The translations under genes were made by a program, and so were the position numbers. From assembly GCA_013822685.1 (NCBI GenBank), contig PNKV01000027.1, positions 1 to 36,181 on the forward strand: a stretch of 36,181 nucleotides of DNA, in the 5' to 3' direction. Of this stretch, positions 15,627 through 23,057 are shown in pieces (positions within the stretch are counted from its first letter, which is position 1; each line of letters opens with the position of its first letter). The stretch is from Leptothrix sp. (in: b-proteobacteria). Lineage in GTDB: Bacteria > Pseudomonadota > Gammaproteobacteria > Burkholderiales > Burkholderiaceae_C. The notes under the pieces were generated by a model. That model had not been told where the DNA came from. It did not search any database and saw nothing but the letters and a program-made list of their open reading frames with translations.

Positions 15627-16985
15627 ATGAAACGCATTGCAGTGGTGGGGTCAGGGGTGGCGGGTTTGGCGGCGGCGGCGCGTTTGAGCGCGGCGGCGGG
15701 TGACCGCCGTGTCACGCTGTTCGAGGCGGCCCATTACTTTGGAGGCCACGCGCACACGGTGGATGTGACCTTGGCGGCGCCATCGGGCAAGCGTGTTACC
15801 CACGGGGTGGACACCGGCTTCCTGGTCATGAACGAGCGCACCTACCCGAAGCTGCTGGGTTTGCTCGACACCCTGGGCGTGCCAAGGGCCAAATCCGACA
15901 TGTCGTTTTCGGTGCAGGCGGGGGGCCTGGAGTGGTGTGGGTCGTCTTTGAACACCGTGTTCGCGCAACGGCGCAATTTGGTCTCGCTACCTTTTTGGCG
16001 CATGTTGGCCGACCTGATGCGCTTCAACAAATTGGCCACGCGCATGGCCGAACAAGGGCTCGACCTGGAGCTGTCGCAGCCCATCGCCGACTTCCTGGCC
16101 GAACACCGCTTTGGCCCGGAGTTTCGCGAGGGCTACCTGATGCCGATGATTGCCTGCATCTGGTCTTGCCCCACCGACCAGATGCTGCGCTTTCCCATGG
16201 CCACCTTGATCCGGTTTTGCCACAACCATGGCCTGCTGCAGGTGACCAACCGGCCGCAGTGGTACACGGTGCAGGGCGGCTCACGCAACTACGTGCGCCG
16301 CCTGGTTGAGCAGCTGGACGATGCGCGCTTGTCCACCCCCGTGCGCAGCCTGACCAGCCTGGGCGAAGGCGGTGTGGGCGGCGTGCTGGTGCACACCGAT
16401 GCAGGCAGCGAGCGCTTTGACGAGGTGGTGCTGGCCTGCCACAGCGACCAGGCCCTCACCCTGCTGGGCAGTGGCGCCACGTCGGAAGAGCGCGAGTTGC
16501 TGGGTGCCATTGGCTACCACCGCAACCGCGCGGTTTTGCACACCGACACCAGCCTCCTGCCACGCAACCCACGCGCGTGGGCCGCCTGGAACTACGAAGG
16601 GGCCGCCAGCCCTGATGCCGAGCGACAAGGCGTGTGCCTGCATTACCTGATCAATCGACTGCAACCCTTGCCCTGGACGACGCCGGTGGTGGTGTCGCTC
16701 AACCCCCTGCGCGAGCCCCGGGCGGAGCAGGTGCTGGGCACTTATGACTACGCCCACCCGGTGTTCGACCAGGCCGCGATCGAAGCGCAGTCGCGCTTGC
16801 CCAGCATCCAGGGCCAACGTGGCGTGTGGTTCTGTGGCGCCTGGACGGGCTATGGCTTCCATGAGGATGGCTTGAAGGCCGGCCAGGGTGTGGCCGACCA
16901 GTTGCTGGCCCGCGATGAGCGCCATGCGGACGCGGACGCCCTGTGGCAAGGCGCTGGCGTGCACGCTGATCGGTTGTCGGCATGA
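15627..16985 (+). CDS. FAD-dependent amine-oxidase-like oxidoreductase (COG2907 type)
   Basis: 452 residues. The FAD Rossmann motif "IAVVGSGVAGLAAAARLS" is at residues 4-21, and "LFEAAHYFGGHAHTVDV" gives the second dinucleotide-binding segment. "VDTGFLVMNERTYPKLLGLL" and the C-terminal FAD contact "GVWFCGAWTGYGFHEDGLKA" are typical of the group. Family members co-occur with CFA-type methyltransferases and DUF1365 proteins. In Rhodobacter a related flavoprotein takes part in furan fatty acid formation, so fatty-acyl desaturation is a reasonable inference. GGAG is 10 bp before the ATG. The stop overlaps the DUF1365 start by ATGA. Confidence 0.9.
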   Translation: MKRIAVVGSGVAGLAAAARLSAAAGDRRVTLFEAAHYFGGHAHTVDVTLAAPSGKRVTHGVDTGFLVMNERTYPKLLGLLDTLGVPRAKSDMSFSVQAGGLEWCGSSLNTVFAQRRNLVSLPFWRMLADLMRFNKLATRMAEQGLDLELSQPIADFLAEHRFGPEFREGYLMPMIACIWSCPTDQMLRFPMATLIRFCHNHGLLQVTNRPQWYTVQGGSRNYVRRLVEQLDDARLSTPVRSLTSLGEGGVGGVLVHTDAGSERFDEVVLACHSDQALTLLGSGATSEERELLGAIGYHRNRAVLHTDTSLLPRNPRAWAAWNYEGAASPDAERQGVCLHYLINRLQPLPWTTPVVVSLNPLREPRAEQVLGTYDYAHPVFDQAAIEAQSRLPSIQGQRGVWFCGAWTGYGFHEDGLKAGQGVADQLLARDERHADADALWQGAGVHADRLSA

Positions 16986-17773
16986 GCCCATCACCTCGTC
17001 CGCTGATCGGCTTCGGGCAGGTGCGCCACACCCGGCTCAAGCCCGCGCGCAATGCCTTTGCCTACCCCAGTTATTTCTGGATGCTGCCCATGCGCGCCTT
17101 GCGCCGGCAAGCCGCGGACGAGGTCAAGCGCAACCGCTTTGGCGGGCTGAGCTTTCACGATGCCGACCATGGCCTGGGTGGCGCCGATGCGCTGGCCTGG
17201 CTGGACAACATGTTGCGCGACGAGGGCATCAGCGGCCCGGACATCGACCAGGGTGAGGTGTGGTTGCAGACCTATCCGCGCGTGCTGGGGCACGTGTTCA
17301 AGCCGGTGAGCTTTTGGTACGTGCACCGGGTGGATGGCAGCTTGGCTGCCGTGGTGGCCGAGGTCAACAACACCTTTGGCGAGCGGCACTGCTACCTGCT
17401 GCATGGCCCGGCCCTGGCGTGGGGCCACGAGATCACGGCCGACAAGGTGTTCCACGTGTCGCCCTTTTGCGAAGTGGCCGGCACCTACCGTTTTCGCTTC
17501 ATGCGCACCGCCCAGGACCGCATCGTGGTGCGCATTGACCATGACGATCAGGAAGGCCCGGTGCTGCAGACCAGCCTGAGCGGCCAATTGGTGCCGCTGA
17601 CCCGTGCCAGTGCGCTGCGCGCCTTTTGGGGCTGGCCCCTGATGACGGTGGGCGTGGTGGCGCGCATCCATTGGCAGGCCTTGCGCGTATGGGTCAAGGG
17701 CGTGCCCTTGCGCACCAAACCAGCCCCTCCCAACGAACTCGTCACCGGGCCGCATGGCCAGACCACACCATGA
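16982..17773 (+). CDS. DUF1365 (COG3496) protein
   Basis: 263 residues, no signal peptide. Recognisable family segments are "GFGQVRHTRLKPARNAFAYP", "NRFGGLSFHDADHGLGG", "LQTYPRVLGHVFKPVSFWYV", "VVAEVNNTFGERHCYLL" and "KVFHVSPFCEVAGTYRFRF". The biochemical role of DUF1365 is not established to my knowledge. It is nearly always beside a COG2907 flavoenzyme and a CFA-type methyltransferase, so a supporting role in acyl-chain modification is inferred. It overlaps both neighbours by 4 bp (16982-16985 and 17770-17773), so the three are translated as a unit. Confidence 0.9.
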   Translation: MSPSPRPLIGFGQVRHTRLKPARNAFAYPSYFWMLPMRALRRQAADEVKRNRFGGLSFHDADHGLGGADALAWLDNMLRDEGISGPDIDQGEVWLQTYPRVLGHVFKPVSFWYVHRVDGSLAAVVAEVNNTFGERHCYLLHGPALAWGHEITADKVFHVSPFCEVAGTYRFRFMRTAQDRIVVRIDHDDQEGPVLQTSLSGQLVPLTRASALRAFWGWPLMTVGVVARIHWQALRVWVKGVPLRTKPAPPNELVTGPHGQTTP

Positions 17774-19014
17774 ACCGATCGACCACTTTGCGCCAGACCA
17801 GCGCCACCCCCTTGCCCCAGGATGCCCCGGCCTCGGCCCGGATGGCCATGCGGCTGCTGGCAAAACTGCAGGTGGGCAGCCTGGACCTGCAACTGCCCGA
17901 TGGCAGCACCGCCCACTTCGGCCAGGCGGCCGAGCAAGCACCACGCGCGGCTTTGCGCCTGCACAACTGGAAGGTGTGTTCCGCCGCCATGAAGTCCGGC
18001 GACATCGGCTTTGCCGAGAGCTACATCGCGGGCGACTGGAGCACGCCCGACCTGACCGCGCTGCTCAAGCTGCTGATCGCCAACCGCGACCACATCGAAG
18101 GCGCGGTGTATGGCAGTTGGTGGGGCCGCTTGCTGTACCGCGTGCGCCACCTGCTGCGCCACAACTCCAAGGCCAACAGCCGCAAGAACATCCAGGCCCA
18201 CTATGACCTGGGCAATGAGTTCTACCGCTTGTGGCTGGACCCGACCATGAGCTATTCCAGCGCCTGGTTCGAAGGCGACCATTCGCGCTCCATGCCCGAG
18301 GCCCAGCAGGCCAAGATCCTGCGGGCCTTGCGTGAAGCCGGTGTCACGGCCGATCAGCCCGGCCAGCGCGTGCTGGAGATCGGCTGCGGCTGGGGCGGCC
18401 TGGCCGAGGTGGCTGCGCGCGATTGTGGCGCCCACATCACTGGCGTGACCTTGTCCTCCGAGCAACTGGCCTGGGCGCAAAAACGCATGCAGGACGCGGG
18501 CTTGTCCAAGCAAGCCGATCTGCGCTTGCAGGACTACCGCGACATCCAGGACGAGCCCTTCGATGCCATCGTGTCCATCGAGATGTTCGAGGCCGTGGGC
18601 CAAGAGTATTGGGCCAGTTACTTCGCCACCTTGAAGCGCTGCCTCAAGCCGGGTGGCCGCGCCTGCCTGCAAACCATCACCATCCGGGATGACCTGTTCG
18701 ACCGCTACGTCAAGTCCACCGACTTCATCCAGCAGTACATCTTCCCGGGTGGCTTGCTGCCCAGCGATGCGGCCTTCAAGGCCGAGGCCCGCAAGGCCGG
18801 CCTGGAGGTGGTGAACGCGATGGCCTTCGGCCCCGACTACGCCGAGACCCTGCGCCGCTGGCGGGCCGAATTCATCCAGCACCTGCAGAGCGTGCAGCGC
18901 CTGGGCTTTGACCAACGCTTCCTGCGCATCTGGGAGTTCTACCTGGCTTACTGCGAAGCCGCATTCGACATGGGCAACACCAGCGTCGTGCAGTACACCC
19001 TGCGCCGGATTTGA
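17770..19014 (+). CDS. CFA-synthase-like S-adenosylmethionine methyltransferase acting on lipids
   Basis: 414 residues from the ATG at 17770, which overlaps the DUF1365 stop by 4 bp; an upstream in-frame start at 17626 lies inside DUF1365. "NIQAHYDLGNEFYRLWLDPT" and the SAM motif "VLEIGCGWGG" (residues 201-210) place it in the cyclopropane-fatty-acyl-phospholipid synthase family. Two residues important in E. coli CFA synthase appear changed: the Cys of YSC is Ser ("MSYSSAWF", about residue 164) and the His of LHTIG is Gln ("LQTITIRDD"). Methylation without ring closure, as in UfaM-type enzymes, is therefore at least as likely as cyclopropanation. Cytoplasmic, peripheral to the inner membrane. 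Confidence 0.9.
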   Translation: MNRSTTLRQTSATPLPQDAPASARMAMRLLAKLQVGSLDLQLPDGSTAHFGQAAEQAPRAALRLHNWKVCSAAMKSGDIGFAESYIAGDWSTPDLTALLKLLIANRDHIEGAVYGSWWGRLLYRVRHLLRHNSKANSRKNIQAHYDLGNEFYRLWLDPTMSYSSAWFEGDHSRSMPEAQQAKILRALREAGVTADQPGQRVLEIGCGWGGLAEVAARDCGAHITGVTLSSEQLAWAQKRMQDAGLSKQADLRLQDYRDIQDEPFDAIVSIEMFEAVGQEYWASYFATLKRCLKPGGRACLQTITIRDDLFDRYVKSTDFIQQYIFPGGLLPSDAAFKAEARKAGLEVVNAMAFGPDYAETLRRWRAEFIQHLQSVQRLGFDQRFLRIWEFYLAYCEAAFDMGNTSVVQYTLRRI

Positions 19015-19021
19015 GCGTGCC

Positions 19022-19615
19022 ATGAGCCAGCCAAGCGATCAACACCATGCCTCACGCCGGCAAGCCTTGCGTGGCTTGACTGCGGTGGGCTTGGCGGCGG
19101 CCCTGGGCCAGGGCGCGTGGGCGCAACCGGTCACCCGCCGCGATGGGCCCACCCCACCCGAGCTGGCGCAAAGCATGCCGCAAGCCCGGCTGCAAGGCAG
19201 TTCGCGTTTTCGTTATTACGGCTTCCATGTGTACGACGCGCAGCTGTGGGTGCCACCCACGTTTGACGCGGCCAAGCTGTTCAGCCAACCCTTTGCCTTG
19301 AGCCTGATCTATGCCCGCAGCCTGAAGGCGCGCGACATCGCCGAGCGCTCGGTGCAAGAGATGCGCCGCCAGACCACGCTCAGCGAGGCCGAAGCCCAAC
19401 GCTGGGTGCAGGCCATGACGGCGGCCTTCGCCGATGTGCGCGATGGCGACCGCCTGACCGGCCTGCACCTGGTCGATGCTGGCGCGAGCTTCTTCTTCAA
19501 TGGCCAGGCCACCCAGTCGATCAATGACAAGCGCTTTGCGGCCTTGTTCTTCGGCATCTGGTTGTCCAGCGCCACCTCGGCGCCGGGTTTGCGGCGGGAC
19601 CTGCTCGGTGCGTGA
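19022..19615 (+). CDS. Chalcone-isomerase-like exported protein
   Basis: 197 residues from the ATG at 19022, 7 bp after the methyltransferase stop; an earlier in-frame start lies inside that gene. The N terminus has a twin-arginine-like signal ("SRRQALRGLTAVGLAAALG") ending near AWA-QP, so export, perhaps by Tat, is likely. The mature part follows the chalcone-isomerase-like pattern: "RFRYYGFHVYDAQLWV", "LIYARSLKARDIAERSVQEM" and "DGDRLTGLHLVDAGASFFFN". CHI-fold relatives in plants bind fatty acids, which fits this lipid cluster. Catalysis is not implied. It overlaps the next gene by 8 bp. Confidence 0.85.
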   Translation: MSQPSDQHHASRRQALRGLTAVGLAAALGQGAWAQPVTRRDGPTPPELAQSMPQARLQGSSRFRYYGFHVYDAQLWVPPTFDAAKLFSQPFALSLIYARSLKARDIAERSVQEMRRQTTLSEAEAQRWVQAMTAAFADVRDGDRLTGLHLVDAGASFFFNGQATQSINDKRFAALFFGIWLSSATSAPGLRRDLLGA

Positions 19616-20864
19616 TGCCGCCTTGCCCCATGCCGCGTCTGCCCGCTATGGCTTGCTCGGCCTGCCTTTGGCTTTTGTGGCCTTGCCGCTGTATGTGATG
19701 CTGCCAGCGCATTACGCGCAATTGGGCTTGCCCTTGGCGCTGCTTGGCCTGGTGCTGTTGGGCACTCGTTTGTTCGATGCCGTGATTGATCCGGTGTTGG
19801 GCCGGTGGGTGGATGCGCGTTGGTCGGCGCCGCGCGCCTTGAAAGTGGCAGCCTGGGGTGCCTTGGTCTTGGGGTTGGGCTTTGCGGCCTTGTTCTTCCC
19901 GGCCGTGCAAGGCAACATGGCCTTGCTGCTGTGGTGCGCCGCGGCCTTGATGGCCACCTTCACGGCCTTCAGCCTGGCAAGCGTGGTGCACCAGGCCTGG
20001 GGCAGCCGCCTTGGGGGATCGGCCGTTCAGCGTTCGCGCCTGGTGGCATGGCGCGAAGGCCTGGGCTTGGTGGGCGTGTTGCTGGCCAATGTGCTGGCCA
20101 CGCAAGCCGGCCTGGTGGCCACGACGGTGGTCCTGTGGCTCAGCCTGGCCTTGGGCGTGTGGGCGTTGAGCATGGCCCCCGTGCCCCGCGTGGTCGGCGC
20201 GCACGCCGCCTTGCTGCCAGCCGACCAGTCGCTGGCCTTGCCATGGCGTGGCCGCGAGTTCCGCCATTTGATGGCGCTCTTCATGGTCAATGGCATCGCC
20301 AGCGCGATCCCCGCCACGCTGGTGATCTTCTTCATCAATGACCGCGTGCAGGCGGCGGACTGGGCGCCTGTGTTCCTGGGCGCGTACTTCGTCATGGGCG
20401 CAGCGAGCGTGCCGGTCTGGCTCAGGCTGATCAAGCGCCTGGGCCCCTCCAGCGCCTGGGCGTGGGGCATGGGCCTCAACGTGCTCACCTTTGTGGGCGT
20501 GCTGGCCATTGGCGCGGGTGACAAGCTGGGTTACCTGGCCGTTTGCGTGGCCAGCGGCCTGGCCTTGGGTGCTGACCTGACGGTGCCCGGCACCTTGCTC
20601 ACCGGGGTCATCCAGCGGGCCGGCCATGCGGGCCAATCTGAAGGGGCTTACGCGGGCTGGTGGCAGTTGGCCACCAAGCTCAACCTGGCCCTGGCCGCCG
20701 GCCTGGCCTTGCCCGCCTTGCAGTGGTGGGGCTATGGGCCGGGCGCGCGTGATCCCCAAGCCCTGCAGGCTTTGAGCTGGGCCTATGGCGCCTTGCCTTG
20801 CCTGTTCAAGTTGCTGGCCCTGGCCTTGTGGTGGCGCTTGTGGCGCCGCCAGAATCTGGAATGA
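19608..20864 (+). CDS. MFS transporter (GPH / MelB-like)
   Basis: About 418 residues. A GTG at 19608, overlapping the previous stop by 8 bp, is taken as the start: the sequence becomes hydrophobic soon after ("YGLLGLPLAFVALPLYVML"), and upstream in-frame codons lie inside the chalcone-isomerase-like gene. About twelve membrane helices are visible. "LGTRLFDAVIDPVLGRWVDA" is the cytoplasmic-loop signature of sugar:cation symporters of the GPH group. The substrate is unknown; in this lipid operon it could move a lipid precursor or product across the inner membrane. The exact start is uncertain. Confidence 0.82.
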   Translation: MRDAALPHAASARYGLLGLPLAFVALPLYVMLPAHYAQLGLPLALLGLVLLGTRLFDAVIDPVLGRWVDARWSAPRALKVAAWGALVLGLGFAALFFPAVQGNMALLLWCAAALMATFTAFSLASVVHQAWGSRLGGSAVQRSRLVAWREGLGLVGVLLANVLATQAGLVATTVVLWLSLALGVWALSMAPVPRVVGAHAALLPADQSLALPWRGREFRHLMALFMVNGIASAIPATLVIFFINDRVQAADWAPVFLGAYFVMGAASVPVWLRLIKRLGPSSAWAWGMGLNVLTFVGVLAIGAGDKLGYLAVCVASGLALGADLTVPGTLLTGVIQRAGHAGQSEGAYAGWWQLATKLNLALAAGLALPALQWWGYGPGARDPQALQALSWAYGALPCLFKLLALALWWRLWRRQNLE

Positions 20865-20880
20865 ACGAAAGGAAACCACC

Positions 20881-21420
20881 ATGCGCCTCACGTCACGATC
20901 ATCCTGGGTGGCCCTGTTGCTGGCCTTGAGCCTGCTGGGCTGCGCCAGCGCGCCCACCCCGGCCGACTACGCCGACCAAAAGCCGCAGCTGGATTTGCGC
21001 CAGTACTTCAATGGCCCACTCACTGCGCACGGCATGTTCACCGACCGCGCCGGCCGCGTCGTCAAACGCTTCACGGTGCAAATGGTGGGCCGCTGGAACG
21101 GCGACCAAGGCGTGCTCGAGGAAGACTTCTCGTACAGCGATGGCACCAAGCAGCGCCGCGTCTGGCGCATCACCGACCAGGGCCAAGGCCGCTACACCGG
21201 CCAGGCCGATGATGTGATTGGCACCGCCGAGGGCCACGCTGCGGGCAACGCCTTGCAGTGGCGCTACACCTTGCGCCTGCCGGTGGATGGCAAGACCTAC
21301 GACGTCCAGTTCAACGACTGGATGATCCTGATGGACCAGCACACCATGCTCAACAAGGCCGCCATGAGCAAGTTCGGGCTGCACCTGGGTGAAGTGACCT
21401 TGTCCTTCCACAAGCCTTGA
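20881..21420 (+). CDS. DUF3833 lipoprotein
   Basis: 179 residues. It starts at 20881 with AAAGGAA 7 bp upstream. A lipoprotein signal "SWVALLLALSLLGCAS" with lipobox LLGC is clear. The mature part ("LDLRQYFNGPLTAHGMFTDR", "FSYSDGTKQRRVWRITDQG", "VQFNDWMILMDQHTMLNKA") follows the DUF3833 pattern, a lipocalin-like beta-barrel family. These proteins co-occur with the same flavoenzyme / DUF1365 / CFA set in other proteobacteria, including operons under singlet-oxygen sigma-factor control. Lipid binding or transport is inferred. Confidence 0.88.
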   Translation: MRLTSRSSWVALLLALSLLGCASAPTPADYADQKPQLDLRQYFNGPLTAHGMFTDRAGRVVKRFTVQMVGRWNGDQGVLEEDFSYSDGTKQRRVWRITDQGQGRYTGQADDVIGTAEGHAAGNALQWRYTLRLPVDGKTYDVQFNDWMILMDQHTMLNKAAMSKFGLHLGEVTLSFHKP

Positions 21421-21435
21421 CACTGAAAGCCTGAC

Positions 21436-22215
21436 ATGGCCCTCAACCCACGCATCACCGTTTGGCAAGGCCGCACCGTCTGGCTCATTGGGGCCTCGAC
21501 CGGCATTGGCCGGGCCACGGCCGCGCTATTGCACGCCAAGGGTGCCCAGGTGATCGTGTCGGCGCGCAATGTGTCCGCCCTGCAGGCCTTTGTGGCCGCG
21601 CACCCGGGCAGTGATTTTGAAGCGCTTGATGTGTCCGATGCCGTTGCCGTGCGCGAGGTGGCGGCACGCATCCGCGCGCGCTCGCCAACGGGGCGCCTGG
21701 ACATGGTGGTGTATTGCGCCGGGCACTACCAGCCCATGCGCGCTCAAACCTTTGACCTGGGTGAAGCGTTGCGCCACCAGCAGATCAACTATGTGGGGGC
21801 CTTGCATGTGCTGGCCGCCACCTTGCCTTGGCTCACGGAACAAGGCACCGGCCACCTCAGCCTGGTCGGCAGCGTGGCGGGCTTTCGGGGCTTGCCCAAG
21901 GCCATGGCTTATGGGCCCACCAAGGCCGCCCTCAACAACCTGGCCGAGTGCCTGTACCTGGACCTGCATCCTCTTGGCATCGGCGTGTCCGTGGTCAACC
22001 CGGGCTTTGTGCAAACACCTTTGACCGCGGGCAATGACTTTGACATGCCGGCCTTGTTGACGCCCGAACAAGCCGCCCAAGAGATCGTGTCGGGCTGGCA
22101 CTCAGGGCGTTTCGAGATCCACTTTCCCTGGCGCTTCACACTGTGGCTGAAGCTGTTGCGGCACTTGCCACATGCCTGGTACTTCCCGGCGGTCAGCCGC
22201 ATCACGGGGGGCTGA
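21436..22215 (+). CDS. SDR family oxidoreductase, last gene of the lipid cluster
   Basis: 259 residues. The cofactor motif is "IGASTGIGRAT" near residue 18, then "YCAGHYQP" in place of NNAG, a Ser strand "LSLVGSVAGFRGLPKAMAYG" and catalytic YxxxK in "YGPTKAALNN". It is a classical SDR, probably reducing or oxidising a hydroxyl or keto group. The usual NNAG is changed to CAG, common in this clade. It starts 15 bp after the DUF3833 stop with a weak ribosome-binding site and is followed by a GC-rich hairpin, so it likely ends the operon begun at 15627. Confidence 0.88.
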   Translation: MALNPRITVWQGRTVWLIGASTGIGRATAALLHAKGAQVIVSARNVSALQAFVAAHPGSDFEALDVSDAVAVREVAARIRARSPTGRLDMVVYCAGHYQPMRAQTFDLGEALRHQQINYVGALHVLAATLPWLTEQGTGHLSLVGSVAGFRGLPKAMAYGPTKAALNNLAECLYLDLHPLGIGVSVVNPGFVQTPLTAGNDFDMPALLTPEQAAQEIVSGWHSGRFEIHFPWRFTLWLKLLRHLPHAWYFPAVSRITGG

Positions 22216-22233
22216 TGAGCTTGGTGCATGGCC

Positions 22234-22266
22234 AAAAAAAAGCCCCGCCAATCGGGCGGGGCGTTT
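22234..22266 (+). terminator. Terminator after the lipid-modification cluster
   Basis: Stem GCCCCGCC (22242-22249) / GGCGGGGC (22255-22262) with a 5-nt loop, flanked by A8 upstream and GTTT downstream. The plus-strand T-run is short. The A-run gives a perfect T8 tail on the minus strand, where no gene approaches. It probably works mainly as the plus-strand end of the operon. Confidence 0.75.
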
Positions 22267-22678
22267 CAATCCATGAAATGAACCGGAACTGTGGAAGCTT
22301 GTCCTTGGTGTTGTTGGGCGTGTGATGCGTTCCTCACGTCACCGCCATGTGATCAAGCCCCGTTATCGACTCCCCTCTCCACTTCAAACGTGATGACAGC
22401 TTGTTGTGTGATCGCTAATGTAGAAGCGGCCATGGGGGCCCCATATCCCTCTGTCGGGGGTGCTGTGTGAAGACAGGGGCGGCGGCGCTTGAGTGCCCCC
22501 GTGTTTAAGGGGGGCGGCTTGGCGCTTGTCGTGCAATTAGCCACACGAGGGCCGTTGACGCGGCTTGCAGGCCCTCAAGTCGGGGGGTGTTCCTGTCGAA
22601 GGAAACGTCATCATGCGCTTGCGCTTGCCTGCTGTGTCCCCATCTGAGAGACAAGCCCATGAATCTGGAGTGCAGTCC
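22267..22678. other. 412-bp gene-free stretch before the DUF3567 gene
   Basis: No convincing gene was found. It holds several short GC-rich inverted repeats, for example GGGGC...GCCCC in about 22475-22500 and TCGTG...CACGA in about 22527-22550. The right end (GGAG, 9 bp before the start) provides the DUF3567 ribosome-binding site. A promoter and leader are expected here, but no good hexamer pair was recognised. A small RNA cannot be excluded. Confidence 0.4.
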
Positions 22679-22960
22679 ATGCAAATGCTTTACAACTCCG
22701 ACAACTACGCGGTCGTTCAGATCGAGTTGGCTGCGGATGAAGTCCCGGTCCCCCCTTCGGTCGTCAGCACCCTCACACGAGGTGGCTATGAGATCGTGGA
22801 CAAGTTTGCCCGCAAGGAACTGTTCATCGAGGGCGCTTTGGCCGAAAGCTTCAAGGTCGGGGTCGATGCCCTGATTGAAACCTCGCCCAGCGTCGAAGAG
22901 TTTGACGCCTACCTGGAAGGCTTCACGGGCCTGGCGCAACAGCCAGTCGTGATGCATTAG
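22679..22960 (+). CDS. DUF3567 family protein
   Basis: 93 residues from the ATG at 22679, which has GGAG upstream; the frame is open further upstream, but that part lacks family similarity. "MQMLYNSDNYAVVQIEL" at the start and "GGYEIVDKFARKELFIEGAL" in the middle are characteristic of DUF3567, a small cytoplasmic family nearly confined to Burkholderiales. The function is unknown. It has its own hairpin after the stop and is probably transcribed alone. Confidence 0.88.
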   Translation: MQMLYNSDNYAVVQIELAADEVPVPPSVVSTLTRGGYEIVDKFARKELFIEGALAESFKVGVDALIETSPSVEEFDAYLEGFTGLAQQPVVMH

Positions 22961-23010
22961 ACAGAACAGCCTCCCAGCCGTTCAAGTAATGGCCGCCGCC
23001 GCCGAAATGT

Positions 23011-23036
23011 AACCAGACTGTCCCTGTAATCTGGTT
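23011..23036 (+). terminator. Weak hairpin after the DUF3567 gene
   Basis: AACCAGA (23011-23017) and TCTGGTT (23030-23036) form a 7-bp stem with a 12-nt loop and a short TTTCTC tail, 50 bp after the DUF3567 stop and just before the ribosome-binding site of the next gene. It is a possible weak terminator or leader structure. Confidence 0.4.
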
Positions 23037-23057
23037 TCTCGTGGCCGCGGAGGGCTG

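Noticed and set aside
17548..19023. Long minus-strand open frame opposite the methyltransferase
   Set aside because: Antisense to a protein with intact SAM motifs; composition is that of a shadow frame.
19521..20957. Long minus-strand open frame (478 codons) opposite the MFS gene
   Set aside because: His/Gln/Arg-rich translation without any domain, fully antisense to a clear membrane protein; a shadow frame of high-GC coding DNA.
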